Shown piece by piece: positions 20,121-30,414 of a stretch of 64,000 nt of DNA. How positions within the stretch are numbered: position 1 is the stretch's first letter; the number at the start of each line of letters is the position of its first letter. Both the position numbers and the translations under genes were made by a program. The DNA comes from Rhizobium sullae (GTDB lineage Bacteria; Pseudomonadota; Alphaproteobacteria; Rhizobiales; Rhizobiaceae). A model generated the notes under the pieces. The model had not been told where the DNA came from and did not search any database. It saw only the letters and a program-made list of their open reading frames with translations. Where the stretch lies: positions 62,001 to 126,000 of the forward strand of contig NZ_FWER01000003.1 in NCBI RefSeq assembly GCF_900169785.1. The letters run 5' to 3'.

Positions 20121-21365
20121 ATGACGGAATTTGCACCGGATACCGGCTTCCGCAAGAACCGGAAACTCAAGGACGCTCTTCTCCGCCACAAGGCATTCTC
20201 CAAGGACGGGTTTTCGGAACGGCTTTTCAGCCTGCTCTTTTCCGGCCTTGTCTATCCGCAGATTTGGGAAGACCCGGATCTCGACATGCAGGCGATGGAA
20301 CTGCAGCCGCATCACCGCATCGTCACGATCGGATCTGGTGGCTGCAACATGCTCGCCTACCTCTCCAAGGCGCCAGCCTCCATCGACGTGGTCGATCTCA
20401 ACCCCCATCATATCGCGCTGAACCGCCTGAAGCTTGCCGCCTTCAAGCATCTTCCCCGCCACACCGACCTCGTTCGCTTCCTCGCCATGCCCAACGAGCG
20501 CTCGAACAGCCAGGCCTTCGACCACTTCCTGTCGCCCAAGCTCGATGAAGCATCCCGCACCTATTGGAACGGCCGCAAGTTCGGCCGCCGCCGCGTCACC
20601 GTCTTCGACCGCAATATCTATGAGACCGGCCTGCTTGGCCGCTTTATCGGCGCGGCCCATCTGCTCGCTCGCCTGCACGGCGTCGATCTCAAGCAGATGA
20701 CGAAGACCCGCTCGATCCGCGAGCAGCGCCAGTTCTTCGAGGAGCAGGTTGCGCCACTCTTCGAAAAGCCGGTGGTGCGCTGGATTACCGGGCGCAAGAG
20801 CTCGCTCTTCGGTCTCGGCATTCCGCCGCAGCAATATGACGAGCTTGCCAGCCTGGCCGCCGATCAGTCGATCGCACCGGTGCTGAAACATCGCCTCGAG
20901 AAGCTCGCCTGCCATTTTCCGATGCGCGAAAACTATTTCGCCTGGCAAGCCTTCGCCCGCCGCTACGCCTCGGATGACGAAGGCCCGCTGCCGACCTATC
21001 TGAAGCCGGAGCACTACGAGGTGATCCGCGCCAATGTCGATCGTGTCAACGTCCATCACGCAAGCTTCACCGAGCTTCTCGCCAAGGAACCGGCCGCCTC
21101 CCGCGACCGCTATATTCTGCTCGACGCGCAGGACTGGATGACCGATCAACAGCTGAACGATCTCTGGGCGGAAATTACCCGCACCGCCCGCCCCGGCGCC
21201 CGCGTCATCTTCCGCACGGCGGCCGAAAAGAGCGTCATCGAGGGCCGTCTTTCACCTGCGGTCCGCAATCAGTGGGAATACTCCGAAGACAAGTCCCGTG
21301 ATATGACTGCGCTCGACCGTTCGGCCATCTATGGCGGCTTCCACATCTACGGGAAGAAGGCGTGA
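20121..21365 (+). CDS. btaA: S-adenosylmethionine:diacylglycerol 3-amino-3-carboxypropyl transferase BtaA
   Basis: First enzyme of betaine lipid (DGTS) synthesis. It moves the 3-amino-3-carboxypropyl group of SAM to diacylglycerol, giving diacylglyceryl-homoserine. The 414-residue protein is a DUF3419 member. Key blocks are VYPQIWEDPDLDMQAM, a SAM-fold motif IVTIGSGGCNMLAYL with VDLNPHH after it, and the C-terminal LLDAQDWMTD plus ARVIFRTAAEKS. The next gene is the N-methyltransferase btaB, overlapping by 4 bp, which is the diagnostic pair. In rhizobia these lipids replace phospholipids under phosphate limitation. Confidence 0.93.
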   Translation: MTEFAPDTGFRKNRKLKDALLRHKAFSKDGFSERLFSLLFSGLVYPQIWEDPDLDMQAMELQPHHRIVTIGSGGCNMLAYLSKAPASIDVVDLNPHHIALNRLKLAAFKHLPRHTDLVRFLAMPNERSNSQAFDHFLSPKLDEASRTYWNGRKFGRRRVTVFDRNIYETGLLGRFIGAAHLLARLHGVDLKQMTKTRSIREQRQFFEEQVAPLFEKPVVRWITGRKSSLFGLGIPPQQYDELASLAADQSIAPVLKHRLEKLACHFPMRENYFAWQAFARRYASDDEGPLPTYLKPEHYEVIRANVDRVNVHHASFTELLAKEPAASRDRYILLDAQDWMTDQQLNDLWAEITRTARPGARVIFRTAAEKSVIEGRLSPAVRNQWEYSEDKSRDMTALDRSAIYGGFHIYGKKA

Positions 21366-22036
21366 CCGAAATCCGCACCGTCGTGGACCAGAAAGCCGAA
21401 AAGCATGCCGATCTCATGGACGGCATGTACCGCTATCAGCGACACATCTACGATCTGACGCGCAAGTACTACCTGCTCGGCCGCGACCGCACGATACGCA
21501 ATCTGGACGTACCGCAAGGCGGCACGCTGCTCGAAGTCGGCTGCGGGACGGGCCGAAATCTGGCGCTCGCGCATCGGCTGTTTCCCGGCGCCAAACTCTA
21601 TGGCCTCGACATTTCGCAGGAAATGCTGATTTCGGCGCGCAAGACATTCGCCACAAAGGCCGCTGTTGCCGATTTTCGCGTTGCCGACGCGACCGCCTTC
21701 ACGCCACGGGAGTTCGGCGTCGGCGGCTTCGACCGCATCCTCATCTCCTATGCGCTCTCGATGATTCCCGATTGGGAACGCGCCGTCGATGCGGCGATCG
21801 CCGCATTGAACCCCGGTGGGCAGCTGCACATTGTCGATTTCGGCCAGCAGGAGGGGTTGCCGGCCTGGTTCAGGGCGATGCTGAAGTCATGGCTTGCAAA
21901 ATTTCACGTCACGCCGCGTGCCGATCTGCGCGATGTTCTGGAAGCGCAAGCCCATGAAAACAACGCAAGATTGTCGTTCGAGACGATCGGCGGCGGCTAT
22001 GCCTGGCGGGCGGCAATCATCGCGCGGCTTTCATAA
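21362..22036 (+). CDS. btaB: Diacylglyceryl-homoserine N-methyltransferase BtaB
   Basis: SAM-dependent methyltransferase that adds three methyl groups to diacylglyceryl-homoserine, completing DGTS. It starts with GTG inside the btaA stop (GTGA overlap), so translation is coupled. The protein has 224 residues. The Rossmann motif I is LLEVGCGTGRNLALAHRLFP, with GLDISQEML after it, and motif IV-like FDRILISYALSMIPDW. The pairing with btaA makes the assignment strong. Confidence 0.92.
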   Translation: MTEIRTVVDQKAEKHADLMDGMYRYQRHIYDLTRKYYLLGRDRTIRNLDVPQGGTLLEVGCGTGRNLALAHRLFPGAKLYGLDISQEMLISARKTFATKAAVADFRVADATAFTPREFGVGGFDRILISYALSMIPDWERAVDAAIAALNPGGQLHIVDFGQQEGLPAWFRAMLKSWLAKFHVTPRADLRDVLEAQAHENNARLSFETIGGGYAWRAAIIARLS

Positions 22037-22161
22037 TTTACTTGAAACTAACCGAATTTTTACGTTGATATGTTGAAAGAGGGGGATTCCTCTACTGAAA
22101 CTCGTCTTTCGAAGGTCAAGCTGTGGGGCAAGTCGATCATTCGGTCCACGACGGGACATTT

Positions 22162-22959
22162 ATGCGCCGGATTTTGTTTTGTGTATTGCCGTTGGCCATC
22201 ATGCTGGCCGGCTGTACCTCGTCCGGATATGATTATCTCGAGACTGCATCCGTAAAGCCGAAGACCCGCTTCAAGGATACCGACCCGCAGGATTTCGGGG
22301 CGAAGCATCCGCATCGGAGCGAGGTTCACGGCATCGACATCTCCAAATGGCAGGGCGATATCGACTGGCAGGCGGTGAAGACTTCCGGCGTTGCCTTTGC
22401 CTTCATCAAGGCGACCGAGGGGAAGGACAGGTTCGACCAGCGCTTCAATGAATATTGGCAGCGCGCCCGCGCCGTTGGCATCGCCCATGCGCCCTATCAT
22501 TTCTATTATTTCTGCTCGTCCGCCGACGAGCAGGCCGACTGGTTCATCCGCAACGTCCCGCGGGAATCGGTCCGCCTGCCGCCGGTTCTGGACGTCGAGT
22601 GGAACGGCGCATCACCGACCTGCCGTCACCGGCCCGATCCCGCCACGGTACGGGCCCAGATGCAGCGCTTCATGGATCGCCTCGAATCCTATTACGGTAA
22701 GCGCCCGATCATCTATACGTCGGTCGACTTCCATCGCGAAAACCTGCAGGGCTATTTCCAGGACTACCACTTCTGGGTCCGCTCGGTCGCCAAGCACCCC
22801 GAGGTCACCTATGCTGACAGGCGCTGGGCCTTCTGGCAGTACACGTCGACCGGCGTGATCCCGGGCATCAAAGGGCCAACCGACATCAACGCCTTCGCGG
22901 GATCCTCAAAGAACTGGGCCAACTGGGTGGCTTCCGTTTCCAAGGACAGAAATTCTTAG
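22162..22959 (+). CDS. Glycoside hydrolase family 25 lysozyme lipoprotein
   Basis: Muramidase-fold enzyme of 265 residues. I start it at ATG 22162 because MRRILFCVLPLAIMLAGC is a complete lipoprotein signal with the lipobox LAGC; an earlier ATG at 22123 would push this signal inward. The GH25 domain follows: HGIDISKWQGDIDW with the first catalytic Asp, AFIKATEGKDRFD, and PVLDVEWN with the Asp/Glu pair. WAFWQYTSTGVIPGI closes the barrel. Family members cleave the MurNAc-GlcNAc bond. Confidence 0.9.
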   Translation: MRRILFCVLPLAIMLAGCTSSGYDYLETASVKPKTRFKDTDPQDFGAKHPHRSEVHGIDISKWQGDIDWQAVKTSGVAFAFIKATEGKDRFDQRFNEYWQRARAVGIAHAPYHFYYFCSSADEQADWFIRNVPRESVRLPPVLDVEWNGASPTCRHRPDPATVRAQMQRFMDRLESYYGKRPIIYTSVDFHRENLQGYFQDYHFWVRSVAKHPEVTYADRRWAFWQYTSTGVIPGIKGPTDINAFAGSSKNWANWVASVSKDRNS

Positions 22960-23039
22960 TAACGTCCGTCGATCTTTCTTGCTTCCGTCACATTCATCTG
23001 TGAAAGCAGCGGACATATTTCGGATATAAGGACGATCTC

Positions 23040-24293
23040 ATGCACCGCTCGCTCGCAAGCCGCTCTGCACTTGCTCTTTTGTTTGCAGTCACCGCGGCAA
23101 CCACGGCATTGGCTCAGCAGCAGGCAATGGCTCCGACGGCCTCCCCTCCACCCGCCGCAACGCCTCAGGCTGCTCCCGCGGCCTGCGGCGGCGATCTTGC
23201 CGAATTCCTGGCCGGCGTGAAGGCCGATGCGGTTGCTGCAGGCGCTTCGGCCGAAGCCGCCGACAAGGCGCTCGCCGGCGCGCAGATCGATCCGAAGGTT
23301 CTCAGCCGCGACCGTGCGCAGGGCGTCTTCAAGCAAACCTTCCTCGAATTCTCACAGCGTACCGTCAGCCAGGGCCGCCTGGATATCGGCCGCCAGAAGC
23401 TGAAGCAGTTTTCCGACGTCTTCACCAGGGCCGAGCGAGACTATGGTGTCGCACCGGGCGTCATTACCGCCTTCTGGGCGATGGAGACGGACTTTGGCGC
23501 CGTTCAGGGCGACTTCAACACGCGCAATGCGCTTGTCACGCTGGCGCATGATTGCCGCCGTCCCGAACTCTTCCGCCCGCAGTTGATCGCGCTCATCGAA
23601 ATGGTCCAGCACGGCGACCTCGACCCGGCGGCCAACACCGGCGCATGGGCAGGCGAAATCGGCCAGGTGCAGATGCTGCCGCGCGATATCGTCGCTTACG
23701 GCATGGATGGCGACGGTGACGGCCATGTACGGCTGAAGGAGAGCGGCGCTGACGCCATCCTCACGGCTGCGAAGTTCATCCAGCATCTCGGCTTCGAACG
23801 CGGTCAGCCCTGGCTGCAGGAGGTCACCCTGCCCGACAACCTTCCCTGGGAAAAATCGGGGCTCGGCGGCACCATGACGGCGGGCGAATGGTTCGCGCTC
23901 GGTGTCCAGCCGCGCGACGGCAACACCAGCTTCGGCAATCTGGAGGGCGACCTCGTTCTCCCGCAGGGCCGTCACGGGCCGGCCTTCATCGCCTACCCGA
24001 ACTTCAAGATCTATCTCGAGTGGAACAAGTCGTTCATCTACACGACCTCGGCCGCCTATTTCGCCACCCGCTTTACCGGCGCCCAGCCCTACCTCAAGGG
24101 GACGCCGGAACAAGGCCTCGTGAACGACCAGATGAAGCAGTTGCAGACCAAGCTGCAGTCCAAGGGCCACGATGTCGGCAAGATCGACGGTATCCTGGGC
24201 TCCGGCACCCGCGTTGCGATCCAGAAGGAACAGCAGCGCCTCGGAATGCCGGCCGACGGCTGGGCGACGCCCGGCCTCTTGAGCGCGCTCTGA
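23040..24293 (+). CDS. Lytic murein transglycosylase, MltB type (GH103), with peptidoglycan-binding domain
   Basis: Secreted transglycosylase of 417 residues with a signal peptide (LALLFAVTAATTALAQQ). A Pro/Ala-rich spacer leads into the SLT_2/MltB domain: GVAPGVITAFWAMETDFGAV contains the catalytic Glu, followed by NTRNALVTLAHDCRRP, IGQVQMLPRDIVAYGMDGDG and FIQHLGFERGQPW. The last 65 residues are a PG_binding_1 repeat (KLQSKGHDVGKIDGILGSGT). It is the third transglycosylase in 11 kb. Confidence 0.92.
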   Translation: MHRSLASRSALALLFAVTAATTALAQQQAMAPTASPPPAATPQAAPAACGGDLAEFLAGVKADAVAAGASAEAADKALAGAQIDPKVLSRDRAQGVFKQTFLEFSQRTVSQGRLDIGRQKLKQFSDVFTRAERDYGVAPGVITAFWAMETDFGAVQGDFNTRNALVTLAHDCRRPELFRPQLIALIEMVQHGDLDPAANTGAWAGEIGQVQMLPRDIVAYGMDGDGDGHVRLKESGADAILTAAKFIQHLGFERGQPWLQEVTLPDNLPWEKSGLGGTMTAGEWFALGVQPRDGNTSFGNLEGDLVLPQGRHGPAFIAYPNFKIYLEWNKSFIYTTSAAYFATRFTGAQPYLKGTPEQGLVNDQMKQLQTKLQSKGHDVGKIDGILGSGTRVAIQKEQQRLGMPADGWATPGLLSAL

Positions 24294-24611
24294 TCTGCTA
24301 TTTCGCGAAGACTGCCAATTTCGATCGCGCCCCGGAAATTGCCGGAGCGCGTTTTCGTTTTCCCGCATCATATCAGCAGCTTCCGGCCATGCCTTGATGC
24401 AGCCGTCAACGTTAACGGGCCAATCGCCCAGTTTAACGTGCCGTTAAAATGTGTGAATAAAATTTCGTTGTGATTTAGCGCTTAATTCCAATTGGTTAGT
24501 CGACAGGACCCCGACTCATCCACAGCCCGCCGCTGCGCTGCAGCATAGAATCCGCTTTTCACGCGACACAATTCAGACATATTATGTGCTGGTTAACGCG
24601 AGGAGGCAGAC
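24294..24611. other. Intergenic region with CtrA-like site
   Basis: A gap of 318 bp without a gene. It is AT-richer than its surroundings and holds several TTAAC elements (near 24410, 24434 and 24592). The best is the full CtrA-like site at 24433-24447. A TATTAT hexamer at 24580-24585 could be the -10 of the small-protein gene. Confidence 0.5.
24433..24447. promoter_or_regulatory. Candidate CtrA binding site (TTAA-N7-TTAA)
   Basis: TTAACGTGCCGTTAA matches the two TTAA half-sites with exactly 7 bp between them, the consensus of the alphaproteobacterial cell-cycle regulator CtrA. It lies 165 bp upstream of the 25-residue ORF. The half-sites are short, so a chance occurrence in 64 kb is possible; binding is inferred. 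Confidence 0.4.
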
Positions 24612-24689
24612 ATGGGTATCACACGATCCTTGAATGTCCTGTTGGTCAGTGCAGCGTTCGCGTTCGTCTTGTCCATGCTCTTCATTTGA
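24612..24689 (+). CDS. Small hydrophobic (single-span) membrane protein, 25 residues
   Basis: An ORF of only 25 residues starts MGITRSLNVLLVS and ends MLFI. Apart from the basic N-terminus it is one continuous hydrophobic stretch, long enough for a single membrane span. A strong ribosome site (GCGAGGAGG) lies 7 bp upstream and a strong terminator lies 64 bp after the stop, so it forms a complete one-gene unit. The function is unknown. I infer a small inner-membrane peptide with its N-terminus in the cytoplasm. Confidence 0.65.
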   Translation: MGITRSLNVLLVSAAFAFVLSMLFI

Positions 24690-24752
24690 GCGCTCGACGA
24701 GCCCTATGACTGGAATACCTAGCTCCTGAAAAGCTAACAGATCAGCCAATTA

Positions 24753-24786
24753 AAAAGCGCATGTCACCGCCAGACATGCGCTTTTT
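24753..24786. terminator. Bidirectional intrinsic terminator
   Basis: AAAAGCGCATGTC and GACATGCGCTTTT form a 13-bp perfect stem with a 7-nt loop. It is flanked by T runs on both strands (CTTTTTTATT on +, A run before the stem). It ends the small-protein transcript on + and the sahR-metF transcript on -. Confidence 0.9.
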
Positions 24787-24809
24787 TATTCGATGCCGAT
24801 TGGCAGGTT

Positions 24810-25712
24810 TCAGGCGGCGGCGCCCGCTACCCTCTTCGCGCCTTCACGGCGGAGACCGAGATTGGTGAGCACTGCCGAAACCAGCGGCGAACGATTCATC
24901 GTATAGAGATGGAACTCGTCCAGGCCGCGGCGAACGAGATCCTCGATCTGCTCGACGGCGACATCCGCGGCAACCTTTGCCCGTTCGTCCACCTTGTCGT
25001 CGAGACCGGCAAAGCGCTCGTCGAGAAACGCCGGGATCACCGTGCCGCACGCACTGGCAAAGCGCTTCAGCTGCGTCAGGTTCTGGATCGGCATGATGCC
25101 GGGCACGATTGGAATTTTGACGCCTGCGGCCCGCACCTTCTCCAGGTAGCGCTCGAAATTGTCGTTGTCGAAGAAGAACTGCGTCAGCGCGCGGTCCGCG
25201 CCGTTGTCGGCCTTGCGCTTCAGCATGTCGATATCGGACGCCACGTCCCGGCTCTCTGGATGCTTTTCCGGATAGGCGGACACCGAAATCTCGAAGTCGC
25301 CGATGCCGCGGAGACCGGCCACGAGTTCAGCCGCATTGGCATAGCCGCCCGGATGCGGCTGGTAGGGAACCCCTGCCCCGCCGGGCGCATCGCCGCGCAA
25401 TGCGACGAAATGCTTGACGCCCACATTGCGGAAATGGTCGATCACCTGATGCGTCTCTTCCTTGGTGGCGCCCACGCAGGTGAGGTGCGACGCGGTCGAA
25501 AGCGGCGTCTCGTTGAGGAACCGCGTGACGGCCGTCAGGGTCGGCGCCTTCGTGGTGCCGCCCGCGCCATAGGTCACCGAAACGAAATCCGGACTCCAGT
25601 CCTGCAACTCTGCCACAGCCTTCCAGAGCTGACCTTCCATCTCCTCCGACTTCGGCGGGAAGAATTCGAAGGAAATGCCGATATTGCGGCGGTCTCCGGT
25701 GTTCAAAGCCAT
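24810..25712 (-). CDS. metF: 5,10-methylenetetrahydrofolate reductase MetF
   Basis: FAD enzyme that makes 5-methyl-THF for methionine synthase. From the ATG at 25712 it has 300 residues (MALNTGDRRNIGISFEFFPP). The motifs SFEFFPPKSEEME, VTYGAGGTT, HLTCVGAT, FVALRGDAP and QFFFDNDNFERYL are all present. A longer reading to 25850 runs through the sahR end and is rejected. The start codon lies 1 bp after the sahR stop, so the two are one operon controlled by the palindrome at 26746-26767. Confidence 0.95.
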   Translation of the reverse strand: MALNTGDRRNIGISFEFFPPKSEEMEGQLWKAVAELQDWSPDFVSVTYGAGGTTKAPTLTAVTRFLNETPLSTASHLTCVGATKEETHQVIDHFRNVGVKHFVALRGDAPGGAGVPYQPHPGGYANAAELVAGLRGIGDFEISVSAYPEKHPESRDVASDIDMLKRKADNGADRALTQFFFDNDNFERYLEKVRAAGVKIPIVPGIMPIQNLTQLKRFASACGTVIPAFLDERFAGLDDKVDERAKVAADVAVEQIEDLVRRGLDEFHLYTMNRSPLVSAVLTNLGLRREGAKRVAGAAA

Positions 25713-25713
25713 A

Positions 25714-26730
25714 TCATACCTCCCCGGCCAATACTGTTTCGGCGCTTTCGGATGCAACGAGGCGCCTCGGATCGCGCGCAAGCCAGATGGTGACCGTAAG
25801 CCCCTTCTCGCCCTGCTGACCCGGATGAAGATCGACGGTCTGCTCCACATCGAGCCCCGTCTTGCGCAGCCAGTCCGTCACCGACTGATGCGAGAAACCG
25901 AGGCGGACATGTGCATGCTCGTCGCGAAGATATTCGAGCGCGTGCGGCGCAAGGTCTATGACCATAAGACGTCCGCCCGGGGCCAGCATCCGCGCCGCCT
26001 CGGCGATCGCGATTTCCGGCTGATCGAAGAAATGCAGGACCTGATGAATGGTGACGAGATCGAAGTCCTGCCCCTCGAACGGCAGGTTCAAAATATCGGC
26101 ATGCCGCACCGAAGCCTTGGTGATGCCCGCTCTGTCGAGATTGGCGCGGGCAACGCTCAGCATGTCGCGGCTGGCATCGACCCCGATCGCCCGTCGATAA
26201 AGCCCGGAAAGCAGCTCCAGCATGCGCCCGGTCCCCGTGCCGAGATCGAGCAGCGAGTAGACCGGCTGAGTGCCGAGCAGCTTGATGACAGCGGCATCCA
26301 CCTCCTCGTCGGCGGCGTGCAGACGCCGAAGCTCATCCCATTCGGCGGCGTTGCGGCTGAAATAGGCTTGTGCCCGCTCCGCACGCTGGCGCTTCACAGC
26401 CGACAGACGCTCGCCGTCGCGCAGGATCACAGGGTCGTTCGCGGAGGCATGTGCCAGCAGCACGCGCACCAGCGCTGCCGCCTTGCCGTCCTGCCTCAGC
26501 CGGAAATAAGCCCAGGCACCCTCCTGATAGCGATCGATGAGGTCGGCCTCGCCGAGGAGCTTCAGATGTCGCGAAATACGGGGCTGCGATTGGCCGAGAA
26601 TTTCCGTAAGATCGGTCACCGTCAGGTCACTGGCGGCAAGCAGCGCGAGAAGCCGCAGACGCGTCGGCTCACCGGCCGCCTTCAAGACGTCCACCAGCGC
26701 ATCCAGTCCAAGCCTCACAGCTTCAGCCAT
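25714..26730 (-). CDS. sahR: ArsR-family regulator with C-terminal SAM-dependent methyltransferase domain (SahR type)
   Basis: Two-domain regulator of 338 residues from ATG 26730 (MAEAVRLGLDALVDVLKAAG). An upstream ATG at 26748 would place the start within the operator. Residues 1-95 form an ArsR winged helix (EPTRLRLLALLAASDLTV, QPRISRHLKLLGEADLI). Residues 130-310 form a class I methyltransferase fold with LLDLGTGTGRMLELL and GVDASRDML. SahR proteins of this architecture are known repressors of SAH recycling and methionine genes in Proteobacteria, sensing S-adenosylhomocysteine. The operon with metF and the perfect palindrome upstream fit this. Confidence 0.82.
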   Translation of the reverse strand: MAEAVRLGLDALVDVLKAAGEPTRLRLLALLAASDLTVTDLTEILGQSQPRISRHLKLLGEADLIDRYQEGAWAYFRLRQDGKAAALVRVLLAHASANDPVILRDGERLSAVKRQRAERAQAYFSRNAAEWDELRRLHAADEEVDAAVIKLLGTQPVYSLLDLGTGTGRMLELLSGLYRRAIGVDASRDMLSVARANLDRAGITKASVRHADILNLPFEGQDFDLVTIHQVLHFFDQPEIAIAEAARMLAPGGRLMVIDLAPHALEYLRDEHAHVRLGFSHQSVTDWLRKTGLDVEQTVDLHPGQQGEKGLTVTIWLARDPRRLVASESAETVLAGEV

Positions 26731-26745
26731 ATTCGACCCAATCAA

Positions 26746-26767
26746 CATATAAAGATATCTTTATGTG
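26746..26767. promoter_or_regulatory. Palindromic operator, probable SahR site
   Basis: The core ATAAAGATATCTTTAT (26749-26764) is a perfect 16-bp palindrome, extended to 22 bp with one mismatch. It lies 16 bp upstream of the chosen sahR start. ArsR-family dimers bind such dyads, and its position implies autoregulation of sahR-metF. The similarity to the SahR motif family is from memory and not checked by search. Confidence 0.75.
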
Positions 26768-26842
26768 ATTTGAACGCGAGTGGCAAGCATGAATCCGCTC
26801 CATTCACGAAATTCGCCGCTCTGAAAGCGACCGCACACAATG

Positions 26843-26870
26843 CAAAAAGCCCCGGCTTTGCCGAGGCTCT
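26843..26870 (-). terminator. Intrinsic terminator of ettA
   Basis: Read on the minus strand, AGCCTCGGC-AAA-GCCGGGGCT is a near-perfect 9-bp stem followed by TTTTTG, 24 bp after the ettA stop. This is a typical Rho-independent terminator. Confidence 0.85.
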
Positions 26871-26893
26871 TGATCTGAAGGGCCGTGAGAAGA

Positions 26894-28543
<1,650 letters not shown>

Positions 28544-28694
28544 TATATGCTGCTCCGGGCGGAAACTTGAAAACCGTGGCCGCTATGTAGGCGAAAGCCG
28601 GCGCCCGGGCAACGCCGAAACCGGCTTTCTATACGGCAAATCGATTTTGGTTCCGTTCGAAAAGCAACGGAACGGAGGGATTCTCCGGCTCTCG

Positions 28695-29459
28695 TCAGGC
28701 CTTCCGCCCAGTCGCGTGAAATAGCCGCGCGATCGCTCGATATGGGTCACGCAACGAAGCAGCGCGCTCAAGCGCGATGAGCTTGCCAGCGAGCGCCTCG
28801 TCAAAGCCGGGTTCGTCAAGATGATCGGAAAACATGCGGACTCCCCGCCATTGGCATTCCGCAAAGCCACAGGCCTCCATCTGCTGAACAACCGCCGAAG
28901 GATCATCGCCGCGCGTCTTGATTCCAAGGTTGCCCATGCTGGCCGCCGCGCCGGTTTCGATCAATTCCCTCGCCGTCGCGTAGTCTCCAAGCAGCGCTTC
29001 CCGAAAACCGCTGGAGAGTGCGTTTTTCGTCAGGATGCTAAGCAGCCCGCCGCGGGTTACATGATTTGCAAGGTTTCGGATGGCAGCGGCGCTGTCGTCC
29101 AAGTACATGAGCACCCCGTGGCAGCAAACAGCATCGAACAGATGCTACGATGCGAAATCGGTGATGTCGCCCGGCGCAAACTCGAGGCGGTCGCGGACTT
29201 GCTCCGGCAGTTCTGCCTTGCGCAAATTTGCCCGGCGTAGCATTTCCGGCGAAGCGTCAATGCCGAGAACTCCAAAGCCTGCTTCGGATAGGCGCGCGGA
29301 TATCTCGCCATCGCCACACCCCATATCCAGAATTGTTCCGCCGGCAGGCGCAAGGCTGGCCACGACTTCGAACACCAGCTCGTGACGTATTCTGCCGCGT
29401 ATCCCATCCGAGTATCTTTGATAGGCGTCCCCGACGCTTCCGAAGTCGTCCAGCCGCAT
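28695..29459 (-). pseudogene. CmoM-like class I SAM methyltransferase with an in-frame TAG stop
   Basis: The frame reads MRLDDFGSVGDAYQRYSDG from ATG 29459, with ribosome site GGGAG upstream. It carries the SAM motif ILDMGCGDGEISARL and GIDASPEMLRRA, then reaches a TAG codon at 29145-29147 after about 104 residues. In exactly the same frame it continues HLFDAVCCHGVLMYLDD and runs to a stop at 28695, including RGDDPSAVVQQMEACGF and GVRMFSDHL, both resembling the tRNA carboxymethoxyuridine methyltransferase CmoM. Motif IV is thus separated from motif I by a single stop codon. No frameshift is needed. I read it as a recent nonsense mutation, or possibly a sequence error. Confidence 0.8.
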
Positions 29460-29523
29460 TGTTCTCCCACCCTGCGCGGAAAGTATGCCGGTTCTCCAGT
29501 TTCCCGGCCGTGCCGACAAACCT

Positions 29524-30264
29524 TCAGAAGCCCGCAGCGTCGACAACGCCTTCATCGCAGCCGAAGGAGGTGCGGCCGGCGCTTTGGATGAGTTTCGCAA
29601 GCCCCGCACCGGCACCGGCGGCCGAGCCCGCATCCTCCGACAGGCCGATCGTCAGCTCACTGATCACACGGATGCCGCCTGCACGGCGGCAGCTCATCTT
29701 CACGCGCTCGCCGGCGCCAGCCCCGAAGCTCTTGTCGAAAGCCGCCTTGATCTGATCAGCCTTGACCGTCTTACCGACATTCGCCGCAAAGAGGTCGCGC
29801 ACGGCAGAGCCGTTCAGGTCACCCATCAGGCGGATCGCCGCGCCGAAATAATCGTCGGCGCTCATCTTCGTGCAGGTGCCGTGCTTCGTCCATTCGTGAC
29901 GTTCGAGACCGGATTGCGTTCCGGGCATGGCTTTTGCAAGGGCCGACGCGTTCTCGGCCGTCAGATTGACCTCCGGCAGCTTCTGCCAATCGCCGTCCTT
30001 GTCGGCTGCCTGCAAGTCCTTCGGCACACCGCAGTAGTTCTGGCGCAGCGGCCAGAGGCCGTGCAGCGAGAAATTCGTCGCGTCGAAACGCTCCCTCGTC
30101 TGGCTGCTGCATTCCGGCTTTTTCTGGTTTGTCTGGCAGAATGCCGGCTGCCAGCTTGCAGCAAGGATGAAGTGAGTCCGCCCTTCCCGTTCCTGCGCAA
30201 CCGCAAAGCCAGCCAGAATCATCGACAGAACAAACGCCATCAAGCGCAGAAACACCCTGCTCAT
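29524..30264 (-). CDS. Secreted ribonuclease T2 family protein
   Basis: Periplasmic endoribonuclease of 246 residues from ATG 30264, with a signal peptide (LMAFVLSMILAGFAVAQ). Both catalytic segments of RNase T2 are intact: NFSLHGLWP (CAS I) near residue 65 and RHEWTKHGTC (CAS II) near residue 122, giving the catalytic histidines and Glu. Several cysteines suggest disulfides. An open frame extends far upstream to 31140 but has no merit. It is divergent from the hydrolase operon. Confidence 0.93.
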   Translation of the reverse strand: MSRVFLRLMAFVLSMILAGFAVAQEREGRTHFILAASWQPAFCQTNQKKPECSSQTRERFDATNFSLHGLWPLRQNYCGVPKDLQAADKDGDWQKLPEVNLTAENASALAKAMPGTQSGLERHEWTKHGTCTKMSADDYFGAAIRLMGDLNGSAVRDLFAANVGKTVKADQIKAAFDKSFGAGAGERVKMSCRRAGGIRVISELTIGLSEDAGSAAGAGAGLAKLIQSAGRTSFGCDEGVVDAAGF

Positions 30265-30414
30265 CGCCACTCCCCGCAGACGGAACAATTCCGGAACAAA
30301 TAAACACGGAGGCCAAAACTCTGCAACCCTGAATCGTAAGAAATTTTGCTGCAAACATGTGCCGGGATGTTGCATTTGGCCCTCGATCTGCTCTGTTGCA
30401 GCGGGAGGAAAGCA

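Noticed and set aside
26749..26893. SAM or SAH riboswitch upstream of sahR-metF
   Set aside because: The space holds a protein-type palindrome and the ettA terminator; no riboswitch-like set of helices could be drawn.
29145..29147. Recoding of the in-frame TAG as pyrrolysine
   Set aside because: No pyrrolysine genes are visible, the organism type does not use it, and the flanking protein is a standard methyltransferase.
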